Source of the DNA: Deltaproteobacteria bacterium | GTDB taxonomy: Bacteria > Desulfobacterota > DSM-4660 > Desulfatiglandales > Desulfatiglandaceae | DNA: 52,261 nt | NCBI GenBank assembly: GCA_021737785.1 | Contig: JAIPDI010000038.1 | Location: 1 to 52,261 of the forward strand | Direction of reading: 5' to 3' | In this document: positions 36,110-44,785 of the stretch, piece by piece | How the letters are laid out: each line of letters begins with the position of its first letter | How positions within the stretch are numbered: the stretch's first letter is position 1 | The notes under the pieces: generated by a model | What the model saw: the letters and a program-made list of their open reading frames with translations, nothing else | Databases searched by the model: none | Told to the model about the DNA's origin: nothing | Program-made: the position numbers and the translations under genes

Positions 36110-37874
36110 ACCGCTCCCTCCGTTCATTATATTCATATTGGGTGCCCTGCTTGTGCCCCTTCTTAAAGGGAGATGGAAATCCGGACTTCTCCTCCTGATT
36201 CCAGTGCTCGGATTCATCAATCTGGTCCATATGGAAGAAGGGACTTACTGGATCGTCCCATTCCTGGACTATCACCTGATCTTCGGCAGGGTAGACCGGC
36301 TCAGTCTTCTTTTCGGATATATATTTCATATCATATCCTTTATCGCAATCCTCTACGCCCTCCATGTAAAGGACGACATTCAGCATGTGGCAGGGCTGGT
36401 CTATGCGGGAAGCGCATTGGGGGCGGTCTTCTCAGGAGAGCTTTTTTCCTTTTTTGTCTTCTGGGAGATGCTGACCATATCCTCCATCTTTCTGATCTGG
36501 GCAAGGCGCACCGGGGCATCCCTGGGCGCCGGGTATCGGTACCTCCTGGTCCATGCGGCCGGGGGGCTGTGTCTCCTGGCTGGGATCGTGCTCCATGTGA
36601 ATCAGACCGGATCCATTGAGCTGGGGTATCTGGGCCTGAACGGCCCGGGGACCTACCTCATCTTCTTCGGGTTCGGTCTCAACTGCGCCTGGCCGGTCCT
36701 CCACCCCTGGCTCACGGACGCCTATCCCGAGGCCACCATTACCGGAACCATATTCCTGAGCGCCTTTACCACCAAGGTGGCGGTCTATGCCTTGGCCAGG
36801 GCCTTTCCCGGCACACAGGCGCTCATATGGATCGGGGCGGTCATGACCTCCTTTCCTATTTTTTACGCGGTAATCGAGAACGATCTCAGGAGGGTGCTGG
36901 CCTACAGCCTCATCAACCAGGTGGGATTCATGGTCTGCGGGATCGGCATCGGGACTGCCCTGGCCATCAACGGGGCCGTATGTCACGCCTTTAACGACAT
37001 CCTGTTCAAGGCCCTCCTTTTCATGTCCATGGGCGCGGTCATGTACCGCACCGGCAAGATCAACGGCACGGACTTGGGCGGGCTTTACCGGACCATGCCG
37101 CTGACCTGCATTTTCTGCATGGTGGGCGCCGCCTCCATCTCCGCCTTTCCCCTTTTCAGCGGTTTTGTCAGCAAATCCATGGTCATGGACGCGGCGGGCG
37201 CAGGGCATATGAGGATCATCTGGTTCATGCTTCTCTTTGCCTCGGCCGGCGTGTTCCATCATGCCGGGATCAAGATCCCCTATTTTGCGTTTTTTTCCCA
37301 CGACTCGGGCATGCGTCCCAAAGAGGCCCCGGTCCACATGCTCCTGGCCATGGGCATCGCCGCGGGTTTATCCATATTCATCGGTGTCTATCCGGCCCCC
37401 TTGTACAGCCTGCTTCCTTATCCGGTGGAATACGTCCCTTACACGGCCCCCCACATCCTCGGCCAGACCCAGCTCCTTTTTTTCTCGGCCCTGGCCTTCA
37501 CCCTCCTTCTCCTTTCCGGCATCTACCCGGCGGAGATCCGGTGTATCAACCTGGATGTAGACTGGTTCTACCGCAAGGGGGGCAGGCTCTTTTATCGTGT
37601 CATGGCCAGGACCCTCAACCCCATCAACGCGGCCTCTGAGCGGCTTTTTGTCAAAGGAATCGTCCGAAGCATCGCCCATCTGTCCAAGGACATCATCGCG
37701 AGGCTTTCTGTTTTCGTGATGGTCACCTTCTGGATGCTGACAGGATTACGCGGGGAACGACTGCGAATGAGAAAACTCAACCTCTATGCCGATGTAATGG
37801 GGGGGACATGCCCCGTCGGGCTTGGGGCAGGCGCCGCCACGGCATTCCTTGTACTGGTCTTTGTTCTGATGTAA
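36102..37874 (+). CDS. Antiporter subunit D, third paralogue with altered TM7
   Basis: A 590-residue, roughly 14-16-helix NuoL/M/N-family protein with a longer C-terminus than the two other copies. Glu122 (FWEMLTISS), His201 (LHPWLTDAYPEATITG), Lys225 (FTTKVAVYALAR) and a lysine in FVSKSMVMDA are kept. The TM7 lysine that precedes the PxHxWL motif is Asn194 (LNCAWPVLHPWL). The C-terminal 130 residues include an amphipathic segment (FYRKGGRLFYRVMARTLNPI), which recalls the lateral helix of NuoL. ATG 36102 has a GAGAGGA site and overlaps the 98-residue gene. Confidence 0.9.
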   Translation: MTEPLPPFIIFILGALLVPLLKGRWKSGLLLLIPVLGFINLVHMEEGTYWIVPFLDYHLIFGRVDRLSLLFGYIFHIISFIAILYALHVKDDIQHVAGLVYAGSALGAVFSGELFSFFVFWEMLTISSIFLIWARRTGASLGAGYRYLLVHAAGGLCLLAGIVLHVNQTGSIELGYLGLNGPGTYLIFFGFGLNCAWPVLHPWLTDAYPEATITGTIFLSAFTTKVAVYALARAFPGTQALIWIGAVMTSFPIFYAVIENDLRRVLAYSLINQVGFMVCGIGIGTALAINGAVCHAFNDILFKALLFMSMGAVMYRTGKINGTDLGGLYRTMPLTCIFCMVGAASISAFPLFSGFVSKSMVMDAAGAGHMRIIWFMLLFASAGVFHHAGIKIPYFAFFSHDSGMRPKEAPVHMLLAMGIAAGLSIFIGVYPAPLYSLLPYPVEYVPYTAPHILGQTQLLFFSALAFTLLLLSGIYPAEIRCINLDVDWFYRKGGRLFYRVMARTLNPINAASERLFVKGIVRSIAHLSKDIIARLSVFVMVTFWMLTGLRGERLRMRKLNLYADVMGGTCPVGLGAGAATAFLVLVFVLM

Positions 37875-37959
37875 AAGAATAATTCTGGTTGAATCGCAAA
37901 ATGACCAAAGACGCAAAAAAAGTCTTGGGGAAATTCGCCAATCGTCTATTGAAACAAAA

Positions 37960-37998
37960 CCCTTTGCGACTCTGTGCCTCTGTGTGAGATATTTTTAG
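37960..37998. repeat. CTCTGTGCCTCTGTGTGAGAT repeat
   Basis: The spacer before the cNMP-binding gene carries TTTGCGACTCTGTGCCTCTG followed by TGTGAGATATTTTTAGG. Variants occur at 12960 and, inverted, at 41985-42025. The spacer 37875-37960 is also repeat-like (ACCAAAGACGCAAAAAAAGTC). Confidence 0.75.
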
Positions 37999-38015
37999 GT
38001 AGTGGAGGAAATCCC

Positions 38016-38501
38016 ATGGTCCCGTTTAAAGAGCTGAGGAAAATCCATTTGATGGAAAACCTGACGGATTCCATGCTGGGGAGGATGTCGCCCCTGTTGC
38101 AGATGCGGCTGTTCGGGGCCGGCGATACCATCTTCCAACAGGGAGATGCTGCGAGATTTTTCTATATGCTCAAGGAGGGAAAGGTGCTCCTGGAGGTGGA
38201 TGCCTCAGAGTCCATCAGCGTCTCCATGGGCGTGGTCAAGTCCGGCTTCTGCTTTGGCTGGTCTGCCCTCCTTCCCGGCTCTCAGTATACCTCCACCGCT
38301 GTGTGCGTGGAGCCATGCGAGGTGATGAGCATACCGGGAGAGGATTTCTTAAATCTGCTGGAAAAGGATCACAGCATGGGATATCGGGTCATGCAGATTA
38401 TCGCCAGCATCCTCAAGAGCCGCCTGGAGCGACGAACCGAGCAATTCCTGAAGGCCATCGAAAACCACCCGGACATCCAGCAACTGTTTCAACAGGGATA
38501 A
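38016..38501 (+). CDS. Cyclic-nucleotide-binding-domain protein
   Basis: The 161-residue protein is essentially one cNMP-binding domain (about 10-130): FGAGDTIFQQGDAARFFYMLKEGKV is the classical first part, and FGWSALLPGSQYTSTAVCVEPCEVMSIP includes the phosphate-binding cassette, although the usual Arg-Thr/Ser-Ala is replaced by YTSTAVC, so the ligand may differ. There is no DNA-binding domain; the C-terminal 40 residues are helical (SRLERRTEQFLKAIEN). ATG 38016 has a GGAGGAA site. Its place just after the third D gene suggests a regulatory subunit of the antiporter, an inference. Confidence 0.85.
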   Translation: MVPFKELRKIHLMENLTDSMLGRMSPLLQMRLFGAGDTIFQQGDAARFFYMLKEGKVLLEVDASESISVSMGVVKSGFCFGWSALLPGSQYTSTAVCVEPCEVMSIPGEDFLNLLEKDHSMGYRVMQIIASILKSRLERRTEQFLKAIENHPDIQQLFQQG

Positions 38502-38642
38502 TCCCATAAAGCCGGCCTGAACCCTTTCAGTACGCCACGGTTAAAATACCTCACCAGGGTCTTCTCTTACGGCCAACACAGAACAAAGAGACGGTTTCCA
38601 GCAAATCACCGTAGAGAGACCGGCATCAAGAAGGTGGACATC

Positions 38643-38810
38643 ATGAAATTCAAGACCAAACTTTCAATTGGACTCGTGGTCCTCGCCATGATGGATATGG
38701 TCATTCCCATTCCATTTACGGCCCTGCTGCTGCTCTATGTGGTCCTTGAAAAGCCACCCTGGTTCCACGCATGGGTTTCGGAGCTGTATGGGGGGACCGG
38801 TAACCGGTAG
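38643..38810 (+). CDS. Small membrane protein, 55 residues
   Basis: ATG 38643 has a good AAGGTGG ribosome site and opens a 55-codon gene. The product has one or two hydrophobic helices (LSIGLVVLAMMDMVIPIP and FTALLLLYVVLE) followed by KPPWFHAWVSELYGG. I believe similar short proteins occur in other Desulfobacterota but cannot verify it here. It follows the cNMP-binding gene on the same strand and closes the antiporter region, just before the convergent rpe gene. Confidence 0.7.
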   Translation: MKFKTKLSIGLVVLAMMDMVIPIPFTALLLLYVVLEKPPWFHAWVSELYGGTGNR

Positions 38811-38831
38811 CGAGCACACCCCCTGTGGTCT

Positions 38832-39494
38832 TCACGAAAACGGCGTCATCCGCTCCCGCATCAGGCGGATGGTATCTTTATAATCTTCACTGTAGTAGAT
38901 CGCAGAACCCGCCACAAAAACGTTCGCCCCCGCAATCGACACCTGACTGATGGTGTCCGGACCGATCCCCCCGTCCACCTCAATCTCCACGTTGAGACCT
39001 TGATCATCCACCATCCGTCTCAGTTTCCTGATCTTCGGAATCACTTCCGGGATAAAGGCCTGGGCCTCGAAGCCTGGATTTACAGTCATCAGGAGAACCA
39101 TGTCCAGGTGGTTCAGCACATACTCCAGTGCGTTCAGAGGGGTAGCCGGATTAAGGGCCACGGCCGGCCTGGCGCCGTGATCCCGAATAAACTGGACGGT
39201 CCTGTGAAGGTGCGTTGCCGCTTCTGCATGCACGGTGATAATGTCTGCCCCGGCCTTGGCAAAATCTGCTATAAAGTCGTCGGGATCGGAGATCATCAGA
39301 TGCACGTCCAGTGGAAGATCGGTAACGCGTGCGGCCGCTTTTACGATCATGGGGCCGATGGTGATATTGGGTACAAAATGCCCGTCCATGACGTCCACAT
39401 GGATGTAGTCGGCACCCGCCTTTTCCACTTTCCGGATCTCTTCACCCAGGCACGTGAAGTCCGCTGACAAGATCGACGGCGCGATCTTTCCCAT
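38832..39494 (-). CDS. rpe: Ribulose-phosphate 3-epimerase
   Basis: Rpe interconverts ribulose-5-P and xylulose-5-P in the pentose phosphate pathway. The 220-residue TIM barrel shows APSILSADF at the start, [16 protein letters not shown] with metal-binding His/Asp, [18 protein letters not shown] and [14 protein letters not shown] 39494 has a strong GGAGGAG site. It is the last gene of the minus-strand run that includes rsmB. Confidence 0.97.
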   Translation of the reverse strand: MGKIAPSILSADFTCLGEEIRKVEKAGADYIHVDVMDGHFVPNITIGPMIVKAAARVTDLPLDVHLMISDPDDFIADFAKAGADIITVHAEAATHLHRTVQFIRDHGARPAVALNPATPLNALEYVLNHLDMVLLMTVNPGFEAQAFIPEVIPKIRKLRRMVDDQGLNVEIEVDGGIGPDTISQVSIAGANVFVAGSAIYYSEDYKDTIRLMRERMTPFS

Positions 39495-39508
39495 ATCATC
39501 TCCTCCAG

Positions 39509-39730
39509 TTACTCGTTTGTCATTAAAATGTGCTCAACCCACGAATCCGCATCAACCAAATCCATTAGTTGTTCTTCTGTGAAAAAGGCTTTCCAGCCGC
39601 GAAAAATCGCGGCAAGATGCCGCTCTCGCAGGGCTTTTTTGCGCGGGAATTTCGTGCTCGTCTTTCCCCTCGTCCCCCGAACCTGTGTGCAGACGCGCCT
39701 CCGGAGGCCCTGCGTCTTCTCCAACTTCAA
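39509..39730 (-). CDS. Doubtful ORF between rsmB and rpe
   Basis: An open frame of 73 codons from TTG 39730 ends in an acidic stretch ([20 protein letters not shown]). It lacks a convincing start and matches no family I know. The interval also holds a GCCGCGA-AAAA-TCGCGGC hairpin (39596-39613). It may be a remnant rather than a gene. Confidence 0.25.
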   Translation of the reverse strand: MKLEKTQGLRRRVCTQVRGTRGKTSTKFPRKKALRERHLAAIFRGWKAFFTEEQLMDLVDADSWVEHILMTNE

Positions 39731-39733
39731 CTG

Positions 39734-41089
39734 TCAAATTTTCGATTTTTGAAAAAGCGCCCCAAAAAATCCTTCCATCCCATGGACATGGGGAAACGTC
39801 CTGAAGAATCCGTCATCATCCATCAGATCCACCCCCCATGGGGGCATAATCTTTTTGAGATCGCCTCGGACCACCCCCCGGTTTTCCCTGGTAATGCCCT
39901 CCGCCACCTCCTCATTCTCTTCCCGCGAAATCGTGCAGGTCGTATACAACAGTCTCCCCCCCGGTTTCAGGAGGCGAATCGCCTGATTCAGAATCACCTT
40001 CTGCAACATGGCCAGACGTTGAATGTCCGTCTTTTTCTTGGTCAACTTTATATCCGGATGTCGCGATATCACTCCGAGACCCGAACAGGGGCCGTCCACC
40101 AAGATTCTGTCGAAAGAAGCGGTTATCCAGGCGGAAAGCGCCCCGGCTGCATCTGCGGCCACGGGCAGGACAATCTCTGTTCCCAGACGACCGGCACTCT
40201 CCATAAGGTCCATCAGCCGGCCTGGCTGCCTATCAAGGGCAACCACCCGCCCCCTGTTTTTCATGAGCGCAGCAAGATGGGTGGACTTGCCTCCCAGACC
40301 TGCACATACATCCAGCACCATATCCCCTTCACGGACACCCAGCAGATGGGAACAGATCTGTGCTGCCTCTCCTTGCACCTGGAAAAGTCCCTCCCTGAAG
40401 GCCTTCAACCGGGTTAAAGGTCCTTTGCAATCCGTTATGCGCAGGGCTTCAGGGGAATAGGCACACCGGGTCGCAGAGACGCCCTCGTGATTCAGCCGCG
40501 AGATCAGGCCCTCTTGATCAATCTTCAGGGTATTGACCCTGACGACACGGTCCGGGATGCGGTTTCCGGCCTCCAGAAGATGCTCTGTTGCCTGGGGGCC
40601 TAACTCCCTGATCCATTTTCTCACCAGCCAGAGCGGATAGGAATAATAAACAGAAAGATAGCGGTCTCGGTCGCCCACCGGGTCCGGAAACCGGATCGCC
40701 GCCCTCTCCCTGCAGATATGTCTCAGTATCCCGTTCACAAAACCCGCCACATGCCGATTGACCGGTCCGCCGGCCTGCTTGACCGCCTCATCGACCGCAG
40801 CACGATCAGGGACCCGATCCATGAAATATATCTGGTAGAGGGCCAGCCGGAGAATATTCAGGGTGGCGGGCTCGATCTTTTTGAAGGAAAACCGGACGTT
40901 TTGTTGAATGATCCAGTCCAGACGGATCCGCCACCGCAGGACCCCCTGGACCAGATGGACGACAAATGCCCTGTCCCTTTCATCGAGGCCCGATCCCTTC
41001 TCAAAAGCCGCCTCCACATATCGTTCAAAAAAACCGGGAGAATCATCCGTGCGGTTGAGTGCGGCTAATGCGAGGTCCCTCGGTGTCAC
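39734..41089 (-). CDS. rsmB: 16S rRNA (cytosine-967-C5)-methyltransferase
   Basis: RsmB (Sun/Fmu) methylates C967 of 16S rRNA. The protein has an N-terminal NusB-like RNA-binding domain (about 1-135) and a Rossmann methyltransferase domain with SAM motif VCAGLGGKSTHLA, the catalytic pair Cys335 (DGPCSGLG) and Cys385 (TTCTISREENEE). I chose GTG 41089 with a GGAG site: it starts 4 bases after the DUF116 stop and gives 451 residues. The longer open frame upstream overlaps the DUF116 gene and is not family-like. Confidence 0.94.
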   Translation of the reverse strand: MTPRDLALAALNRTDDSPGFFERYVEAAFEKGSGLDERDRAFVVHLVQGVLRWRIRLDWIIQQNVRFSFKKIEPATLNILRLALYQIYFMDRVPDRAAVDEAVKQAGGPVNRHVAGFVNGILRHICRERAAIRFPDPVGDRDRYLSVYYSYPLWLVRKWIRELGPQATEHLLEAGNRIPDRVVRVNTLKIDQEGLISRLNHEGVSATRCAYSPEALRITDCKGPLTRLKAFREGLFQVQGEAAQICSHLLGVREGDMVLDVCAGLGGKSTHLAALMKNRGRVVALDRQPGRLMDLMESAGRLGTEIVLPVAADAAGALSAWITASFDRILVDGPCSGLGVISRHPDIKLTKKKTDIQRLAMLQKVILNQAIRLLKPGGRLLYTTCTISREENEEVAEGITRENRGVVRGDLKKIMPPWGVDLMDDDGFFRTFPHVHGMEGFFGALFQKSKI

Positions 41090-41093
41090 GGGC

Positions 41094-41930
41094 TTATGGC
41101 TCCAGAAAGGTCCGTATCCCCTTCTCCACGAGTTCCATATCCACATCCGTATCAAAACAGGGGCCGAACGGTCTTCTATTAAATATGCCGAAGACAGGTA
41201 TCGGGTAGCTGTCCTGGATGCCGCTGGAAAGGTCCCGCTCGCACGCCACAGCGATAATGACTTTGGGTTTTTTCTCCACCACAATCCTCCTCGCCAGGGT
41301 CCCGCCCGTGGCCACCGCAATGGGCACATGGTAGGTTTCCGATAGTGTCGCCAGATCTTTTATCTTGCACTTGCCGCACTTTTTGCAGTTCTCCACCTTA
41401 CCGGTAATTCTGACCGTGCAGTCGTGATTCTGGAGACAGTGGGGGAGAAGGATAAGAAGCTGGTTCGGCTTAACCTTCTTGGCCTCAGCCAGAACCAGTT
41501 TGTTGTTGATGGCCACAAAGGATCTTCGGATGGCCTGTTTACTGATACCGAAGCATCTGCCCACACCCACCAGCAGGGGGAAGAGTTCCCGTATCACCAC
41601 CCCGCGGATACGCCGGTTGAAAAAAAGATTTTTCCCCCGAAGGATGGTCAATACAAGGGTCAATGCGCCGCCGAGGCCGAAGAGGACCAGACAGGCCAGG
41701 GCGATGGCCAGAATGAGGGGAAGGCTCGGGTGGATATTTGCAAGGCCTACATAGGGGACCCACCAAAGGAGGAAGGCCACCCCCACCAGCACCACACAGG
41801 AAACCAAAAGCAGAAAGATGAAGATGCGCTTTTTCGGCCTGTCCACATTGGGATCGTCCGCCACCCTCCCGGTTGCCAAGGGGAAGGGGCGCTCCTCCTG
41901 TGACTTCTCGACTCCTTCCAAACCTTTCAT
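41094..41930 (-). CDS. DUF116 membrane protein
   Basis: The 278-residue protein starts with two hydrophobic helices (about 37-60 and 68-95) and continues with a cytoplasmic DUF116 domain containing clustered cysteines (LLPHCLQNHDC, then CKKCGKCKIKD), which could bind a metal or cluster, and ATGGTLARRIVVEKKPKVIIAVACERDL. Function unknown, but the gene recurs next to rsmB and fmt in anaerobes. ATG 41930 is preferred over a TTG three codons upstream. rsmB begins four bases downstream, so the two are co-translated. Confidence 0.87.
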   Translation of the reverse strand: MKGLEGVEKSQEERPFPLATGRVADDPNVDRPKKRIFIFLLLVSCVVLVGVAFLLWWVPYVGLANIHPSLPLILAIALACLVLFGLGGALTLVLTILRGKNLFFNRRIRGVVIRELFPLLVGVGRCFGISKQAIRRSFVAINNKLVLAEAKKVKPNQLLILLPHCLQNHDCTVRITGKVENCKKCGKCKIKDLATLSETYHVPIAVATGGTLARRIVVEKKPKVIIAVACERDLSSGIQDSYPIPVFGIFNRRPFGPCFDTDVDMELVEKGIRTFLEP

Positions 41931-42469
41931 ATGATCCAACGCCTGAAGTTAAAAATGACTAAAGTTTCTATGGGCCGCAACCCAAAATATCTCACACTGA
42001 GGCACAAAGGCACAAAGATTTTTTTGGTTATTGACATTTGACGACCAAAGAATTATCGCCCAGAAGTGACTAAAATGTCTAAAGTGATCTAAAGTGCCTA
42101 AAGTTAAGGAATTCTGGCAATTAAATGAAAAACTCTGAGGACTATGCCCTGGCGCGGTCCAACCACCGCACCCAAGACACAAAGATCTCTTTTATTCAAA
42201 GGCCATTACCGAATAACGAACGACGGCTCGGCAGAGCCTGCTGTGTTCTGATCCTGAATCTTTCTTTCAGGATCAGAATAAACCCATCAAGACCTCTTCG
42301 CGTCCTTTGCGCCTTCGCGGTTCACCAAAACTTCTCCGCACGTTGCGTAAAAGTTACAGTCAAAGAGCCTAAAGCAAAACAAAACAACGCGCCCTCGCGT
42401 CCTTGCGGTTCAACAATATTTTTCGCAAATGGTCCCGGACCGCGAAATTACAGATAAAGATTCAGATTA
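41931..42469. other. Repeat-rich spacer between fmt and the DUF116 gene
   Basis: No gene is supported in these 540 bases. They contain ACTAAAATGTCTAAAGTGATCT-type units (42067-42110, inverse of the CACTTTAG family), an inverted copy of the CTCTGTG repeat (41984-42025), CGCGTCCTTTGCGCCTTCGCGG-like units at 42299 and 42392, and a perfect hairpin listed separately. Nearly every segment belongs to one of the repeat families seen elsewhere in the core. Confidence 0.6.
42246..42278. repeat. Perfect 13-base inverted repeat
   Basis: TTCTGATCCTGAA and TTCAGGATCAGAA are exact complements with a 7-base loop. No T-run of terminator length follows on either strand. It may act as an RNA stem or be part of a repeated element. 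Confidence 0.75.
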
Positions 42470-43459
42470 TCATTCCAGGACGGTTCCCTCATCTATTTGA
42501 AATCCCAGGAGAAACTTGGCGGCAGGCAGTCTTCGCCGACCGGGAGCCTGAAGCTCCCTGATCCGTACCGTCCCCTCCCCTGTCTCCACCAGCAGACCGT
42601 CTTCAGAACGGCCTGCGACTCTGCCCGGGTTACGGGTCACGGGAATACCGGAACTGTTGGCTTCTTCAACCCTGGCGGAAAAAAGCTTTATCTCTTTACC
42701 CCCGGCAAGGGTCGATGCACCGGGCCATGGATCCAGGCCACGGATCAGGGCCGACACTGACCGGGCCGATCGCGCCCATTCCACTCTGGAGATGCTCTTG
42801 TCGATCTTGGGTGCATAGGTCGCGAAATTATCGTCCTGCGCCTTTTCCATCAGTTCATGGCTTATCAACTTCTTAATCGTTTTCACCAGCACGTCCCCTG
42901 AAAGACGTGAAAGCCGGTCATGGAGTTCCCCCCATGTCTCCTCCGGACCGATGGGCACCGCCTCCTGGAACAGAATGGGCCCGGTGTCGAGACCTTCATC
43001 CATGTGCATGGCGGTCAGGCCGGTCTCTCTTTCGTCATTGATGACGGCCCACTGGATCGGAGCGGCCCCTCGATATCTGGGTAAGAGTGACGCATGGATA
43101 TTGAGTGCTCCCCAATGGGGGATATCCAGGAGATCCTTTTTGAGAACCTGGCCGAATGCGACCACGACCAGGAGATCAGGACCCAAATCCTGAATAATCT
43201 TGCAAAAATCCTTGTCCGACACATTTTCAGGTTGAAGAACAGGAAGGCTGAACCGTCTGGCGGCCTCTTTGACCGCCGGGAAAATCGATTTCCTGCCCCG
43301 GCCCTTGGGCCGGTCCGGTTGCGTCACAACAGCCAGGAGGGAATACCCGTGTTCGACCAGTTTTTCCATCGAAGGCACGGCATATTCTGGGGTGCCCATG
43401 AAGATGATCGTGGGATCGGCGGGAAACCCTTCTATCGGGTGGTGCTTGGTGTATTCCAC
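42470..43459 (-). CDS. fmt: Methionyl-tRNA formyltransferase
   Basis: Fmt formylates initiator Met-tRNA. The 329-residue protein shows IIFMGTPEYAVPSM, GRGRK, and the catalytic LNIHASLLPRYRGAAPIQWA with Asn and His, followed by a C-terminal OB-like domain. Start GTG 43459 has an AGGTTA site and lies 5 bases after the def stop; the N-terminal extension of about 16 residues before the first strand is slightly longer than usual. def and fmt form the usual pair. Confidence 0.96.
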   Translation of the reverse strand: MEYTKHHPIEGFPADPTIIFMGTPEYAVPSMEKLVEHGYSLLAVVTQPDRPKGRGRKSIFPAVKEAARRFSLPVLQPENVSDKDFCKIIQDLGPDLLVVVAFGQVLKKDLLDIPHWGALNIHASLLPRYRGAAPIQWAVINDERETGLTAMHMDEGLDTGPILFQEAVPIGPEETWGELHDRLSRLSGDVLVKTIKKLISHELMEKAQDDNFATYAPKIDKSISRVEWARSARSVSALIRGLDPWPGASTLAGGKEIKLFSARVEEANSSGIPVTRNPGRVAGRSEDGLLVETGEGTVRIRELQAPGRRRLPAAKFLLGFQIDEGTVLE

Positions 43460-43464
43460 GTAAC

Positions 43465-43983
43465 CTATTGTTCTTTAAGCGTTTTCATCACTTTTTTCTT
43501 ATACAGGGCCCGTTTGAGAGTGCTGAGATGATCGATAAAAAGGGTTCCGTTCAGATGATCCACCTCATGTTGGAGGCATACGGCCAGCAGATCTTCGGCT
43601 TCGATATCTATTGGATTGCCGTTGCGGTCAAGCCCCTTCACCTTTACCTGGGCCTTCCGGACTACCTCGGCGGAAAAATCAGGGACGCTCAAACAGGCCT
43701 CCTCCCACCTTATCTTATCCTCTCCCAAGATCACCTCAGGATTGATCAGAACTGCGGGATCCCTCCCCTTCTCCCTCGGCCGGCAGTCGAATACAATGAC
43801 CCGCTTGAGAAGGCCCACCTGGTTGGCAGCAAGCCCGATGCCAGGGGCGGCGTACATGGTTTCTATCATCCAGTCGATCTGGTGCTGCAGGTCTTCATCA
43901 ATCTCCCGTATCGGTTCAGCCGGGGTCTTGAGAACCGGATCGGGATAGGTATATATTCTCATCTCACGTTCAGTATCTTCCAT
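43465..43983 (-). CDS. def: Peptide deformylase
   Basis: Def removes the formyl group from nascent proteins. All three motifs are present: GIGLAANQVG at 48-57, EEACLSVP with metal ligand Cys97, and HEVDH with His139/His143. With ATG 43983 the protein has 172 residues; ATG 43962 (MRIYTYPDPVL) is an alternative that better matches usual N-termini. It leads into fmt. Confidence 0.96.
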   Translation of the reverse strand: MEDTEREMRIYTYPDPVLKTPAEPIREIDEDLQHQIDWMIETMYAAPGIGLAANQVGLLKRVIVFDCRPREKGRDPAVLINPEVILGEDKIRWEEACLSVPDFSAEVVRKAQVKVKGLDRNGNPIDIEAEDLLAVCLQHEVDHLNGTLFIDHLSTLKRALYKKKVMKTLKEQ

Positions 43984-44185
43984 CAGCCGTTCACCCGCTC
44001 TGTTTCCATTCCATTTGTTACGGCAGGGACGGCACGATCCGCGTCACGCAAGGGGTCGCAGCTTCCCTCCATATGGTTCTCATATATACGCTTTGCCGGA
44101 ATAAATCAAGAAGGTGCCGTGATAAAAGCGACAGATCCCTCAGCTAACCCCTTGACTTTTGCATATGCCCTGCCTATCAAGGGAC

Positions 44186-44785
44186 ATGCTGAAACGAATG
44201 GTGGAATTCATGTTTGAGATGGGCATGCTCAAGAGGACCCCTCGCACCGGATACCAATTCTTGGGTTCCGGCCGGGAATCTGTGGCAGACCACACTTTCC
44301 GGACGGCCGTTATCGGATATGCGCTTGCATCCATGGAACCCGAGGCCGATCGGGAAAAGGTGATTCTCATGTGCCTGTTTCACGATTTTCCGGAGGCCAG
44401 GACCGGCGATCATAATTATGTAAACAAAAAATATGTGACGGTTGATGAAGAAAAGGCCGTCCAGGATCAGGTGCAGGGGCTTCCCTTTGGAGATGAGGTC
44501 TCACGGCTGATTCAGGAATTCAATGGGCTGGAAACCCTTGAAGCCAGGCTTTCAAAGGACGCAGACCAGCTCGATCTCATTCTTGAACTCAAGGAACAAC
44601 TTGACCTGGGCAATACCCAGGCTGAGGAGTGGCTCTCATTTGCCCTGAAAAGGCTGCTCACCGCGAGTGGAAAGCAGCTGGCCCAGGAAATCATGACCAC
44701 AAAAAGGGACTCCTGGTGGTTTGACAAAAAGACAGACTGGTGGATCAACGGCCCTAAAAACAACCACTCCCTCAATCAGGGTTAA
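44186..44785 (+). CDS. HD-domain hydrolase, HDDC2/YfbR-like nucleotidase
   Basis: The 199-residue protein carries an HD domain: His36 (VADHTFRTA), His66-Asp67 (LFHDFPEAR) and a late Asp near 124-126 (DADQLDL) form the metal site. This arrangement resembles YfbR/HDDC2 5'-deoxynucleotidases. I chose ATG 44186 because homologues start near MLKR-x-VEF; a TTG at 44159 and ATG 44165 are further upstream without ribosome sites. It stands divergent from def and converges with the acyl-CoA dehydrogenase gene, overlapping it by four bases. Confidence 0.82.
   Translation: MLKRMVEFMFEMGMLKRTPRTGYQFLGSGRESVADHTFRTAVIGYALASMEPEADREKVILMCLFHDFPEARTGDHNYVNKKYVTVDEEKAVQDQVQGLPFGDEVSRLIQEFNGLETLEARLSKDADQLDLILELKEQLDLGNTQAEEWLSFALKRLLTASGKQLAQEIMTTKRDSWWFDKKTDWWINGPKNNHSLNQG

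Noticed and set aside
39596-39613. Terminator between rsmB and rpe
   Set aside because: GCCGCGA-AAAA-TCGCGGC forms a hairpin but has no T-run on the minus strand, and rpe continues in the same direction.
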